The translations under genes were made by a program, and so were the position numbers. The notes below the pieces were generated by a model that did no database searches, had not been told where the DNA came from, and saw only the letters and a program-made list of their open reading frames with translations. DNA of 64,000 nucleotides. It comes from Dioscorea cayenensis subsp. rotundata. Lineage: Eukaryota > Streptophyta > Magnoliopsida > Dioscoreales > Dioscoreaceae. This document shows positions 10,579 to 22,839 of the stretch, one piece after another. The stretch spans positions 16,574,100 to 16,638,099 of the forward strand of contig NC_052473.1 in NCBI RefSeq assembly GCF_009730915.1, given 5' to 3'. Position 1 is the stretch's first letter, and every line of letters begins with the position of its first letter.

Positions 10579-12211
10579 AGTTTTATTCTGCATTGAGGTC
10601 ATTTTATACAACACCAAATTGTATCGTTAAAATCCTATTTGAATTCGTATAGACTAAAATGTATGTGAGTAATGCACATTTTTATGCCCATTGTTTCGAC
10701 TCAGATTTTTTATTAAAGAGGATAAAATACTTGTCTTGATTTGATCTTGTGCTGTTGCTAAGATGTGGTTGACGATCATAATATTATTTTATTAGCTCAG
10801 TTTGAAATCAAAAATATTGTGGATTGTTAGACATGTTTTAGTGCTGTCATATGTAGTTTCACAGACAATAGTTCTGAAGAAGAGAATTTTTAAGGGTGCT
10901 TTACTTTTAATTATAAATTTTAATTTAAATTATACATTTGTAAATATGATAACTATATTCAAAGCTATTGCATGATGTGGAAATATTTTTCATCCTATCA
11001 CTCATACAATAAGAGAGTATTTTCTTTCTCTAACCTTAACCGTCCAGATTTAAATTCATGGTATAAATAAATAAATAAATATATATATATATATATTTAT
11101 AATTACTATTTTTATATCAGGAGGGTTAGTATTTCATTTTCCTCCCAACTTCAAAATCAAGAGTTTTAATCCATAGTTTATCCACATTTAAAATATAAAT
11201 TTCATATATTCTTTTCACATCCTTCTATTGTTTATTTACTTGCATGCAAAATACAGGCATATAATAAAAATTAGTCACATATCAATCAAGTATTAAATTC
11301 ACATTAAAAAAATAAAAAAAAAATTTTGCCCTTCACAATTAGGGATGGCCATAGTGTGAGAAATTTTTGTATATATATATATATAAGTGAAATAAATAAT
11401 TAATGAAATATCTAATTGAAAAATCTAAAGAAACAAAAAAACAATTAAAAGTTAATTCTCCAATTAATGTCATGATTCTATGAATTTATAAATATTATTT
11501 GTTTATTTATTTTGATTAAGGGTGGGTGGGGCAGAGGCTTCCTCATCCTTAGTTGCCCAATCTAGATAGGAACAAAAAATTTCCGTTTGATTCGGAGAGT
11601 GAGTGAGGAGGAAACTTGTTATCCCCACTTTATGGCAATTAAGCAACCAAGATAAAGATAGAGTATCTCCATTTGATTCGGGGTGTGAGTGGGAAAAAAC
11701 TTCTTGTCTCTATTTTGTGGCAAATTTTGTTAACAATGATGTTAAAAAAAAATTTAAAAAAATTAACGATGCTATTAAATATAAAAGTAATATATATATA
11801 TATATATATAATTTTATTTATTTATTTTAAATGTACCAAAATGAATCATAATCTAAACTACAGTAGTAATTGTTTTAGTACATGAGTTACCCATTAATTA
11901 GATAATATATCATCAAACCAAACATTTTACAATACATATAACAAACTCTTACATCAAGTATACATACATACACACATGCACAGACAACTAGCAAACTATT
12001 GCTAAAATTAAAATTAAACTAAACACACCTCCATCACATATCTCCATTTCTCTCTCAAACCATTTATATCAAAATAAAAACAAGATTAAAAAAATAAATA
12101 AATAAATAAATAAAACATCCAACGAAGCTATCCTGAAACCCCGGTCCACCACAAACTTATACCGAACCCGGTCCAAACCGGACATGGCGGGCCCCCACAA
12201 GCATTGCTCCC
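10579..12211. other. Intergenic, upstream of the H+-ATPase gene
   Basis: AT-rich with simple repeats: (TA)n at about 11081-11095, 11372-11385 and 11793-11810, and an AAAT run near 12092-12114. Two related blocks, 11583-11642 and 11669-11728, both start 'CC.TTTGATTCGG' and form a degenerate tandem pair. No coding signal was found. Confidence 0.5.
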
Positions 12212-12219
12212 TATAAATA
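12212..12219 (+). promoter_or_regulatory. TATA box of the H+-ATPase gene
   Basis: TATAAATA lies about 170 bases upstream of the ATG at 12384. The leader between them contains a CT-dinucleotide run at about 12317-12332, common in leaders of strongly expressed plant genes. Confidence 0.6.
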
Positions 12220-12383
12220 TTCAACCCTTTTCCCTCCATTCATCCTTCGTCTCTATTTATTCTCTGTTCCTCCAAACAGGATTGGAAGATAACTGTACAA
12301 CAGAGAGGGAGAGACATCTCTCTCTCTCTCTCCCTGTCTTTCTCTTTCCCCTTATCTTCATCTCTACTTCTTGACCTCCAATC

Positions 12384-15300
12384 ATGCCTACCAATGGAGG
12401 CACATCCTCTTTGGAGGAGATCAAGAATGAGACTGTGGATCTTGTAAGTCTGTTTTTTTTATTTCTTTTTTTTTTTTAATGCATTTGATTTTGTGTGTGT
12501 GTGTGTGTGTGTGTTTTTCTAAGTTAGTTTCTCTTTGGTTTGATCAGGAGAAAATCCCAGTGGAGGAAGTGTTTGAGCAGCTGAAATGTTCCAAAGAGGG
12601 ACTTTCCTCTGCTGAAGGGGAGCAGCGTCTTGCTATCTTTGGTCCTAATAAGCTTGAAGAGAAGAAGGCATTGAAATTTTCAACCCTTAATCTCTATATA
12701 TATATATATATATTTATATATATTTTTTTCTTTTGAATTTGGTTTTTATGGAATGTACATTGAATTTGATGGTGTTGAGTATTGTTTTTGGCTTTGGATT
12801 TGTAGGAGAACAAGTTGCTCAAGTTCTTGGGATTCATGTGGAACCCTCTCTCTTGGGTCATGGAGTTTGCTGCCATTATGGCCATTGTTTTGGCCAATGG
12901 TGGGGTATGTCTCTTCTTCTCTTCTTCTTCTTCTTCTTATTATTATCATTCATGAAGCATTAATGATTGTGTTTTCCATGTTTTTTTTTTGTGTTAACAG
13001 GGTCAGCCTCCGGACTTCCCGGACTTTGTTGGTATCGTCATCCTCCTCTTCATCAACTCCACAATTTCCTTCATCGAAGAGAACAATGCTGGAAATGCAG
13101 CAGCTGCTCTCATGGCCGGTCTTGCCCCAAAAACCAAGGTTTGTACTAATACATCTGTGCTCGCAGAATTAAGCTTTTAGATTGAATTGAGTCCAGTTAA
13201 TATATGACACATGATTTTGTGCATAGGTTTTGAGGGACGAAAAATGGTCGGAGGCAGATGCAGCGATATTGGTCCCAGGAGACATCATTAGCATTAAACT
13301 TGGTGACATTATACCGGCGGATGCCCGTCTTCTTCAAGGTGATCCTTTAAAGATTGACCAAGCCGCTCTCACTGGTGAGTCACTCCCCGTCACAAAACAC
13401 CCCGGCGATGAAGTTTTCTCCGGCTCTACATGCAAACAAGGTGAAATAGAGGCTATCGTCATTGCCACCGGTGTTCACACTTTCTTCGGCAAAGCAGCTC
13501 ATCTTGTTGATAGCACCAATAATGTCGGCCACTTCCAAAAGGTCTATTCGATTTTTTTTTCGATGTGATAAAACATTCTTATAATACTTTCTTAAACTAC
13601 CACTTACATATTTATGCTAAGTTCAGGTGTTGACATCCATCGGTAACTTCTGCATTTGCTCGATTGCGGCCGGTATGCTTGTGGAGCTATTGGTGATGTA
13701 TCCGATCCAGCACCGAGCTTACAGAGACGGCATTGACAACCTTCTTGTTCTCCTCATCGGTGGCATCCCCATTGCCATGCCTACTGTGTTATCAGTGACA
13801 ATGGCCATCGGTTCACACCGTTTGTCACAGCAAGGAGCCATCACCAAGAGAATGACCGCCATCGAAGAAATGGCCGGCATGGATGTTCTTTGCAGTGATA
13901 AAACCGGAACTCTCACTCTCAACAAGCTCACCGTAGATAAAACCATAATTGAGGTTCGGTTATCATATTATATAAGCATAGGTCTCTCATTTTATTTATC
14001 GTTCTAAACTGAGGATGTATATTTTTGTTTGATCAGGTGTTTGTGAAGGGAATGGACAAGGACACAGTTGTGTTGCATGCTGCCAGGGCTTCAAGGATGG
14101 AGAACCAAGATGCTATTGATGCTTCCATTGTTAACATGTTGGCTGATCCAAAGGAAGCAAGAGCTGGTATCCAAGAGATTCACTTCCTGCCTTTCAATCC
14201 AGTTGAGAAGCGCACTGCTATCACCTACATTGACTCTGATGGCAAGTGGCACCGATCCAGCAAGGGAGCACCCGAACAAGTATGCAACTTTTATAGTTCA
14301 TATTTGATGCATCACCGATTAATTTGAAAAATATGGATTTGAATATATAAGTTCCTATTCATCTAATTATATCCCTAAAATTTCAATGAGGTTGATAAAT
14401 CTTGTTATCTTTTCTTGCGGTAGATCATTGATCTCTGCAACTTGAGTGCGGATGCAAAAGAAGAATGTTCATGAGATGATAGACAAGTTCGCCGACCGTG
14501 GACTTCGATCTCTAGGTGTTGCAAGACAGGAGGTCCCAGAGGCTACTAAAGAGAGCCAGGGTTCGCCGTGGGAGTTCATGGGGCTCTTGCCTCTTTTCGA
14601 TCCTCCGAGACATGACAGTGCGGAGACCATCCGTCAAGCACTCATTCTCGGTGTCAATGTTAAAATGATCACCGGAGATCAACTTGCCATTGCTAAGGAG
14701 ACCGGCCGGAGACTTGGCATGGGCACCAACATGTATCCCTCTTCTTCGCTTCTTGGTGAGAAGAACGATGATATCACCGGTCTACCCATCGATGAGCTCA
14801 TTGAGAAAGCTGATGGCTTTGCCGGAGTCTTCCCTGGTAAATATATATATATATATACTTAAATTAAATGCCGGACTATTGAGGCGATTATGTCTAATGC
14901 CACAAACTTGCAGAGCACAAATATGAAATCGTCAACAGGCTTCAAGCAAGGAAACACATTTGCGGAATGACGGGAGATGGTGTGAACGATGCGCCAGCGT
15001 TGAAGAAGGCTGATATCGGTATAGCAGTGGCCGATGCAACGGACGCAGCTCGAAGCGCATCTGACATTGTCTTAACAGAGCCAGGCCTGAGTGTGATTGT
15101 GAGTGCAGTTCTAACAAGCAGGGCAATTTTCCAGCGCATGAAGAACTACACAATTTATGCAGTGTCCATCACCATCCGTATTGTTCTCGGCTTCTTGCTT
15201 CTTGCTCTCATCTGGAAGTATGATTTCCCTCCATTCATGGTTCTAATCATCGCTGTGCTCAACGACGGCACCATCATGACCATCTCAAAGGACCGTGTCA

Positions 15301-16458
15301 AGCCTTCTCCATTGCCTGATTCTTGGAAGCTCTCCGAGATATTCGCCACCGGTATCATGCTCGGTACTTACCTTGCAGTCATGACTGTCGTATTTTTCTG
15401 GATTGTTTTCGAGACCGACTTCTTCACCGTAAGTAATTGACAGTCAATCTCAATATCAGTGATTATTTTTTTCCGGTGTCATGCTCAGTGATTTTGTTTG
15501 TTGAGTATAGAAGCATTTCGGAGTGAAGCCGATTGGGCAGGACAAGGAGCAGCTCACTGCTGTGCTCTACCTTCAAGTGAGCATAATAAGCCAAGCTCTC
15601 ATCTTCGTCACCCGGTCACGGAGCTGGTCCTTCATTGAACGCCCAGGACTGTTGCTCGTCGGCGCATTCTTTGCTGCTCAATTGGTATCAAAACTTCGAT
15701 AATCATGTGTTTATATATATATGGATGTGCATTGCTGAATCTTTGGCAATTACAGGTTGCGACATTGATCACCGTGTATGCGAACTGGAGTTTCGCAAAG
15801 ATCAAAGGTGTAGGATGGAAATGGGCAGGAATTGTGTGGGTGTACACCATCATCACCTACTTCCCTCTTGATGTTCTCAAGTTCTTTATCAGATATGCTC
15901 TGAGTGGCAAAGCATGGGACAATCTCCTTCAAAACAAGGTATGTGCATCACAAGATCATCCCTCATATTGAGAGTATTTTTTAATAACAATATTTGAACT
16001 TATATATAGATTAAAATATATTCCTACAATTTTAATCAAGTATGAATCATGTTTGTCTTTGTGTTTGAATGTAGACTGCTTTCACTTCAAAGAAAGACTA
16101 TGGAAAGGGAGAGAGGGAAGCACAATGGGCATTGGCTCAAAGAACTCTGCATGGCCTTCAGCCACCAGTAGACACTACTGGTCTTTTCCAAGACAAGAAC
16201 AGCTACAGAGAGCTCTCGGAGATCGCCGAACAGGCAAAGAGACGCGCCGAGGTTGCCCGGTAATATTATATATATGTTAAAATTGCTCATATGGAACTAT
16301 TAGAACACTATTATCTCTTGTATGGTAACAATGTTTTTGAATAATTTGATTGATGTTGCAGGCTTAGAGAGTTGCACACTTTGAAGGGCCATGTTGAGTC
16401 AGTAGTGAAGCTAAAGGGACTTGACATTGAGACAATACAACAACACTACACTGTTTAA
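12384..16458 (+). CDS. Plasma membrane H+-ATPase (P3A type), frameshifted as read
   Basis: Pumps protons out of the cell using ATP and energises the plasma membrane. I reconstruct 13 exons: 12384-12443, 12548-12667, 12806-12904, 13001-13138, 13227-13541, 13627-13953, 14037-14279, 14424-14836, 14914-15428, 15511-15684, 15756-15938, 16075-16259 and 16362-16458. Together they give about 955 residues, the usual family length. Landmarks: LTGES (about 187-191, actuator domain), CSDKTGTLT with the phosphorylated Asp at about 335, [10 protein letters not shown] (about 591-600), and the C-terminal QQHYTV, whose penultimate Thr is the known 14-3-3 site in this family. All introns are GT-AG except intron 2, which begins GC (12668). 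Exon 8 has one extra A in the run 14456-14459. As written, the frame stops at TGA 14472-14474 after about 450 residues, yet every downstream exon is intact and well conserved, so a sequence error or a recent mutation is likely. Confidence 0.95.
12668..12805 (+). other. Non-canonical GC-AG intron 2 of the H+-ATPase gene
   Basis: Exon 2 ends ...LEEKK with AAG at 12665-12667, followed by GCATTG instead of a GT donor. The acceptor TTTGTAG (to 12805) is normal, and the next exon starts [10 protein letters not shown] in the correct phase. No GT in the neighbourhood keeps both frame and conserved sequence, so a GC donor is the best reading. The intron contains a (TA)n tract at about 12694-12722. Confidence 0.75.
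14456..14459 (+). other. One-base frameshift in H+-ATPase exon 8
   Basis: The codons for Asp-Ala are followed by AAAAG where the conserved Lys-Lys-Asn-Val frame needs AAAG. The upstream frame reaches a stop at 14472; the +1 frame from here matches the family through to the exon end at 14836, and the phase of the next intron also fits only if one base is removed. Confidence 0.9.
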
Positions 16459-16924
16459 ATGAAGATGAAGGTGAGGAAGCTTTAAATGAGAGATCAAGAA
16501 GGAGAAAAACAAAGTGTTGATGAAGAGTGGACAAATTCAAGGGATCATACATTAAAAACAAAAAAAAAATTTAATAAAACCTTTTGTAAGTTGGCAGTTG
16601 TATTGGATTAAAGAACATGAGAATTAGAGTGTTGAAATAAGATAAAATGAGTTATGTTTCTTGGCATTCAAAGTGTCAATGTTGTCAGCTTATGCTATAT
16701 TTGTATGTGCTTTCTTTGTGTTGATGGAATAAATAAATAAATAAATAAACTGATGGGCATATTTGGAAGGCTATATTAATTTTACAAAACCTCTTAAGTT
16801 ATAAGCACATACTCTTGGTCATTACTCCACCCCTATGTACTAAGGTAGTATGGTTCAAGCCTGAGAGCAAATTTAAATCTATAAATTATAGAAATTGCAT
16901 ATAACTTTTAAACTATATTTTTAC

Positions 16925-16959
<35 letters not shown>

Positions 16960-17040
16960 CATTTCAACCATAGTTATCGAGGCATTAGATTAGACTGAAT
17001 AATTCAAATAGTGAAAACAAAGAAAACAAAAACTCGCTTC

Positions 17041-17444
17041 AAGGGGTAAATTTTTTAACTGAAAATCAAACTATAATCTTTCCTCATTTTGAGGTCTAAA
17101 CTTTAATTTGAATCAAAATAATTACTTAACTTTAATTTATTTTACTAGGTGGTTATTGAAAAGATTCCGGTATTTTTTTATAATAATGTAGATATTGAAA
17201 ATTCCCTGTCAGGACATACATGTCAGGACATACATGGCACACTGTCCATCCAACTAGCAATTCCATCTCATTTTTTAATATAAAATTTCCAACATCAAAT
17301 CATCAAAAATATGTCGGATTCCCTCGGGTGACTACCTAGTAAAATAAATCTAAAATTGAGTAACTATTTTTGATTTCAAATTGACGTTTAGACCCCACAA
17401 TGAAAAAATCATAGTTTGATGACCCTATTAAAAATTTACCCCAC
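17041..17444. mobile_element. Foldback-type MITE
   Basis: The left arm begins GGGGTAAATTTTTTAACTG and the right arm ends ...AAAAATTTACCCC. The arms are imperfect inverted repeats for well over 100 bases each ('atagtttgatgaccc', 'taaaataaatctaaaattgag' against their complements), with a central segment containing a doubled CAGGACATACATG. No clear target duplication is visible, so the superfamily is uncertain. Confidence 0.7.
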
Positions 17445-17447
17445 ATA

Positions 17448-17651
17448 CTAATTCTCATAAACTTCAGATTATTTTCTCTCAATTATTTTGATTGAGATAC
17501 AAAATGTGGTTAATTATATCAATAATTATATTTTTCAAAATTCAAAACATACTAATTCTCATAAAACTTCAGATTATTTTCTCTCAATCATTTTGATTGA
17601 GATACAAAATGTGGTTAATTATATCAACAATTATATTTTTCAAAATTCAAA
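17448..17651. repeat. Tandem duplication, two ~100-bp copies
   Basis: Both copies run from 'catactaattctcataaa' to 'tttttcaaaattcaaa' and differ at only a few positions (AATTA versus AATCA, AATAA versus ACAAT). The high identity implies a recent duplication directly beside the foldback element. Confidence 0.85.
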
Positions 17652-17803
17652 TTTATTGTACAAGTGATGAAAGGTACAAAAGAAAACATGATTAACACAA
17701 GATCAACATATTAAATATGAAGAAATGAAATTTAAAACCTTAAAGTGGACACTTGTAAGTGGTATAAGTGAGATTTTTAATAAGAATTCCACTTAACTCA
17801 AAC

Positions 17804-17845
<42 letters not shown>

Positions 17846-18436
17846 CTTTACAAAAAAGAAGAAACTTTATAAAAGAGAGTATGATATATCATACATATAA
17901 AACTAGAACTTACCAATGATAAATTATTTTCTTCATGCAATCTAATAAAACTTTATGCATTCAGATGTACTAATAAGACTCTGTTTTGAAACCAAAGCCG
18001 ACAAGGCCTCTCTTCAATGTTATTTGAGGGCTGACCCTTTTGCAATATATCAACCAATCTATGAACAACCAATCAACACTTGTAAAAATAAATTTATAAA
18101 AAAATAAAATAAAATAAAAAATCAACATACCAATTGTTAAAAGGGAAATTTCATAAGTTGAAAGTTGCATGCATTCATTAAAAAAATAACTTGAGGTCTT
18201 CCAATTCCAAAGTGTTACCAAACAAATTTTTAAGTTAACAAGAGGCAACAATTTTCGTTCACTGTCCTGTGACTTGCTTGCATCAGATAATATATTTAAA
18301 ATTGAAAACTTTTTTCATAGAATGTGAGACTGAGGGCTGATGACATCTCATTAGGAACACAAAGACTTACATTAAGAGAAGTGACAATTGTTTTCCATGA
18401 GTAATTCAGAATGAGTTTGAAGTTGAACAACACCCA

Positions 18437-21400
18437 TCAATCCATCCTTCCTTTTAATGTCCTCTCCAGAACTTCAGTTGGTGTCCTGCAATACATACAG
18501 AAATAAATGTTAAAATAGCAAATAATATTAATAAGATGCTTTGTCAAATGACCAATTTCATTTTCTTTTCATGTTATACATGTAAGCTCTAACAGTAACA
18601 GAACCATGATATACATGTAAACCAAAGTGACAACTCTAATGATAGATTTAACAACCAGGAAGACTGAGTCTAGAGAAGAACAGCTGGTGCAAAGTGCAGT
18701 TATAGATTGAAGCAAGAAGGTGTATTTTGTGTTTGCAAGGAAGAAGAGATGTATGCTATGCCTTCCATGGATAGAGCATTTGTGCAAACTGAATTAATAT
18801 TATAACAATAAAATGCGCATAACTAGAAGATCCCTGTACAAAACTTGACTAGAAAATAAGTACTTGACTGGTTAAGCAACTGATTGAGATTAGTGTTAAT
18901 TATATGTAGTTCATATGCAAGGCTTTAAGCAGAAACTGGAAAGGCAAACAAATAAAATTGCCAGGCATCATTGGAATAATCTGCTGTTCCAAATACATGT
19001 ATATGATAGATATGATGGTGAGAGAACTATCATACCTAGAAATTTTTGCAGTTAATAAGCAGAGGACAACTTACAACTTTCAACTTTACATGATGTTTAA
19101 AAAAAGCTATGATGATAAAGCTACTGTAGAGAATGAAGCGGATCCGAATAGAAAGATGAATAACATGAATGAATTTTCTTGCAGATTTAAAGATTAGCAT
19201 CTCTGCATTCTACTAACGGATGAACCATAAGTACTTCTTGCAGATTTAAAGATTAATATCTATGTAAACTGGTATAGATAGCCATAAGTACTTACACAAT
19301 GAGGACATGACCTCCCCAACCACTCAAACAATCACGATCCACGGATGCAAGAAGTGCTTGTGATACAACCTCAAATAATTCATCAGGTTCCTGAGATGGA
19401 AAAAAATATATTTCTAAATGAGAAAAAGGGCACAAGTGACACTTTTATGGAACCCAAAAGTATCAAGGTAATTTATTTTTTTACCAAAAAAATTTATTAA
19501 GATAATGGCATAACTAAAAGAATGCATTCAACATTTCCAAAAGAATCATGCCAGTCTTCTCAGAAAGGTGTTTAGCAAATCCCCCTTTTTCCTAATCATC
19601 ATAAAAACCTCTTAACAACAAAGTAAGACAATACACATGAGTTTGGTTAACCAATAACTATTGATAATTTAATACAGATGTTTATTAAATAAACTTTAAC
19701 TAGAACCATAATTCATCCTTTTGTCAAATGAAATGTATAGATGAAATAATGTGGAAGTTGCACAACCAATGAAAGGTTTCTACCATGGTAGTATCAAATT
19801 TACATTAAAAGTAAATGCACTTAAAATAAATCAGGTGATTCAAAACTTCTGATTGAACACAATCATGAAGAACAACATTCAACAGTTTCAATCGTTTCCT
19901 CCCCTTCCAAATTGCTTTCATTCCTTTCAATTCTACAGATAATATTGTGCTTCTATGTTTTAAATGTTTTCAAGTAATTAGTACTTGTAAAGGTGATGGT
20001 CAGGTTTCATACAAGATTGACTCACAATCTTAAAGCTAAAAATATACTCTTTGTCAACCAGATGAACCGTGAGCTTAACAATAGGGCTAAAGAACTAAAA
20101 GCATGCTCGGAATAAGTTCCTCTTCAATAATGCTTGTCAGAATTAGTATTAGAAAGGGGTAGTTGCTAATTACATCTAAAATAGCTCTATGTATTAGTTA
20201 AAACTTACGTAATAAAGGTCACAAATTTTTTAAATAAATTAACATGAAGCTAAATGGTACACAATTCAGTGCAGTCTACCAACCAAGTCAGGCTTGAACA
20301 TAGACTCGCAAGCACCATATAAAGACTCTGATGCAGTACCAGAAACAACAAAGTCTTTAGCAAGTTCCCTGCACACGAGGCAAACAACTACAATATAAGC
20401 ATAAATGCAAATGTCATGATCAGAAACTTTAAAAAATACCCAAATATCATCTATGGAAAATGATTTACCTGTCGTACAAAAACTTTAAGTGTGAAATTGA
20501 TGCATACATCAAGTTGCCTAAAGCTAAGTGTGCCTGTGAATTGCTGCTGCTTAGTTCTATACTACGCTTTAAAGTGATATTACCTAGCCAAACATAACAC
20601 TCCCTAATAGAACCAAATCACTTATTCATCTTGAGAGAACTCCTTTTCTCTTTTTCTCAGAATTTATTGAATTTATTGTATTTCTGGTACAAGGACAAAA
20701 AAAAGCAAGACTCCCTCTCATATGAACTTGAATCCCAGTAAGCAAATTCAAGGCCAGCTTGTTGAATCTCAATTTAGGGTGTGTGCCCACTCTAGGACAA
20801 CAGCTCGCTGCCAATGCTACTAAAAAGCAACAGGATCTATCACACATCTGCTGAACCCTAATCCTGCAACACTGGAATAAAGTATGGGCACCAATGCAGC
20901 AGCTCTACAAGGCAACCATAAATAATTTACTTCACTCTACACTTAAAGACTGGGGAGGGACGCGTAACCTAAACACTTTGATCCAAACAGCACAGGCTAC
21001 CATAGACTGGGGAAGAACTGAGTTCTTTTAAGACCTCAGGAAAAATAAAATTCATCTCACAGATGAGTTTATTGATAAGTGAGTTCTTTCATTATGATCA
21101 CATGACCACAGATTCTTTGGTTCAACTAATTTCTCCTATACGAACAAGAAACCAGTTTACTTACACCTAGACACACTACTATACACAGCAATAAGGCTGA
21201 CATTGATGGATCAATCTTTTTTTTTTCAATGCTACAATTTACTCCTCTAAAATATGCAAGATTTTACCTGAAAAATACACAGATGAAAGAGAACCTTTCT
21301 TAGCATTCCTTATTTTCAGACAAAGAATCCCCCGACTTAATTTCTAATCTTCACATTTTCATCCTTACCAACAAATCTCTACACAATCATAAATCTAAAG

Positions 21401-22756
21401 TTCTCCCAATACCAGAGTGTTTCTTACAGAGAAGCATGATAGTAAACTACACTAAGAATATTGAACCATCAAATAAACAGATTAATAAGATTGCTGCATT
21501 TATCTAGAGGGTGAAAAAGAAGCATACTTGGCGCCAATGCAGTCCATAGTGCAGATAAACGGCTTATTATCATCTCCTAGTCCAGCAATTACAGGCTGGC
21601 AGAAGTATGGCCCAAATCTACAAGATTAACGGTTTAGAAATTAGTAATTAGAAGCGACAAAGAAAACAATATGGAAATTGTAAATCAGTAATGACATCAA
21701 TTAGTGAAAATGGTCAAACCATTAATCACATAAAGAACTTAAAAACATCAAATTTAACATAGTATGTACTATCACGAAATAAAAATTATAAGAAACATTA
21801 TTTCACACCTCATCCTTGAAGTGAGCTAGACTTCATATACAAGGTAACAGATGTAAAACACAAAGAACTTGATGATTAATTTGAAATAAAAATAAAGTAG
21901 GCCATGTTAATACCGATGTGAGTGCATATTAAACCCTCTCATTTTTGTCAGAATGTTTATGTCAGGACGAGTGTTAGATTTTCCAGATTTGAACTATATA
22001 TACCAATCAACAAAATTCCCCCGTTAGCCTACTCGGCAACAAATGAAAGTATACCAAATTATGTTCCAAGACTGAAATTTCATAAGCAAATTTCGAAAAT
22101 TTCCACTAAGGAAATGCGAATCACGGGTTTAATTGTTAGATAAGGAAGACAAGAACAAGAAGAACCCAGTGAGGAACGGAAAGTTTTAAAAGGCTTCCAA
22201 GAAATTCTCAGACATTTCAACGCATCAAATCTAACCAGTTTACGTAATAACCCAATTCCTCTACAAACACCGAAATTTCACAAAGCACGAACCTTTTCTC
22301 ATAGAGAATGGCAGATACAAGGCTGGCAAAGGTCTCAGGCCTCATGTCCCTCTCCTCCCGCAGCTGGTACAGCTTGTGCCGGAAAACAAGCCGCTGGTAC
22401 CTTCAAAACCCAAAGAAGAAAAACCATCATCATCATCATCATTATCATCAGAATCAGAAGAAACATCAGCTAGGGTTTCCATATAAAGGCAACAGACAAG
22501 GTCTGGGCATCAGTAGCGAGGCCAGAAAGACCAATATAGAGCTTTTCATGGATCTTGTAGATCCTCTGAAAATCGGTGGCAATGGTCTGGAGGTTGACTC
22601 CAAGCCTCCGATCGCTGGCGATCGCGAAGCAGTTCTTGCCCACCATCGCCACCACAGCACTTCCATTATACTCAAAGATCTACAAAGAAGCAATTAGGGT
22701 TAGAGATCCATGAGAAAAACTTCAACGGAGATGAAGAACGAGATACTCACAGACAT
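18437..22756 (-). CDS. PBC1: 20S proteasome subunit beta type-3
   Basis: Structural beta-3 subunit of the 20S core proteasome. This subunit keeps the Ntn-hydrolase fold but lacks the N-terminal catalytic Thr. Exons on the minus strand, in order: 22751-22756, 22498-22679, 22293-22400, 21528-21617, 20284-20368, 19296-19390 and 18437-18485. All introns are GT-AG, the phases agree, and the product is 204 residues, the usual length. The protein starts MSIFEYNGSAVVAMVGKNCF and contains ASDRRLGV, GLSGLATD, REERDMRPETFASL, FICTMDCIGAK, SGTASESLYGACESM and DRDCLSGWGGHV, ending KGRMD. The first coding exon is only 6 bases (ATGTCT). No defect was seen. The symbol is the plant name for beta-3; which paralogue this is cannot be told. 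Confidence 0.96.
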
Positions 22757-22826
22757 CCTTGCAACGAAGAGAAGAGAAAACCAAGCGAGTGCGAGCGAGA
22801 GAAAGAAGAAGAAGAGGAAATGAGGG

Positions 22827-22834
22827 TTTATATA
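22827..22834 (-). promoter_or_regulatory. TATA box and telo-box-like motif of the PBC gene
   Basis: In minus sense TATATAAACCCTCA lies about 70 bases upstream of the start codon. TATATAAA overlaps an AAACCCT telo-box core, a motif frequent near the start of plant housekeeping genes. Confidence 0.55.
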
Positions 22835-22839
22835 GAGAA

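Larger units (their letters stand above)
16459..18436. other. Intergenic between H+-ATPase and proteasome genes
   Basis: Holds the H+-ATPase 3' end (AATAAA-like motifs near 16570 and an AAAT run near 16727-16750), (TA)n tracts at 16929-16955 and 17808-17841, a foldback element (17041-17444) and a tandem duplication (about 17448-17651). The two genes are convergent, so this is shared 3' flank. No gene is seen. Confidence 0.6.

Noticed and set aside
12479..12540. (TG)n run in H+-ATPase intron 1 as a possible regulatory element
   Set aside because: It is an ordinary dinucleotide microsatellite; nothing suggests function.
22308..22697. Plus-strand 129-codon frame within the proteasome gene
   Set aside because: Antisense shadow over exons 2-3 and intron 2 of the minus-strand beta-3 gene.
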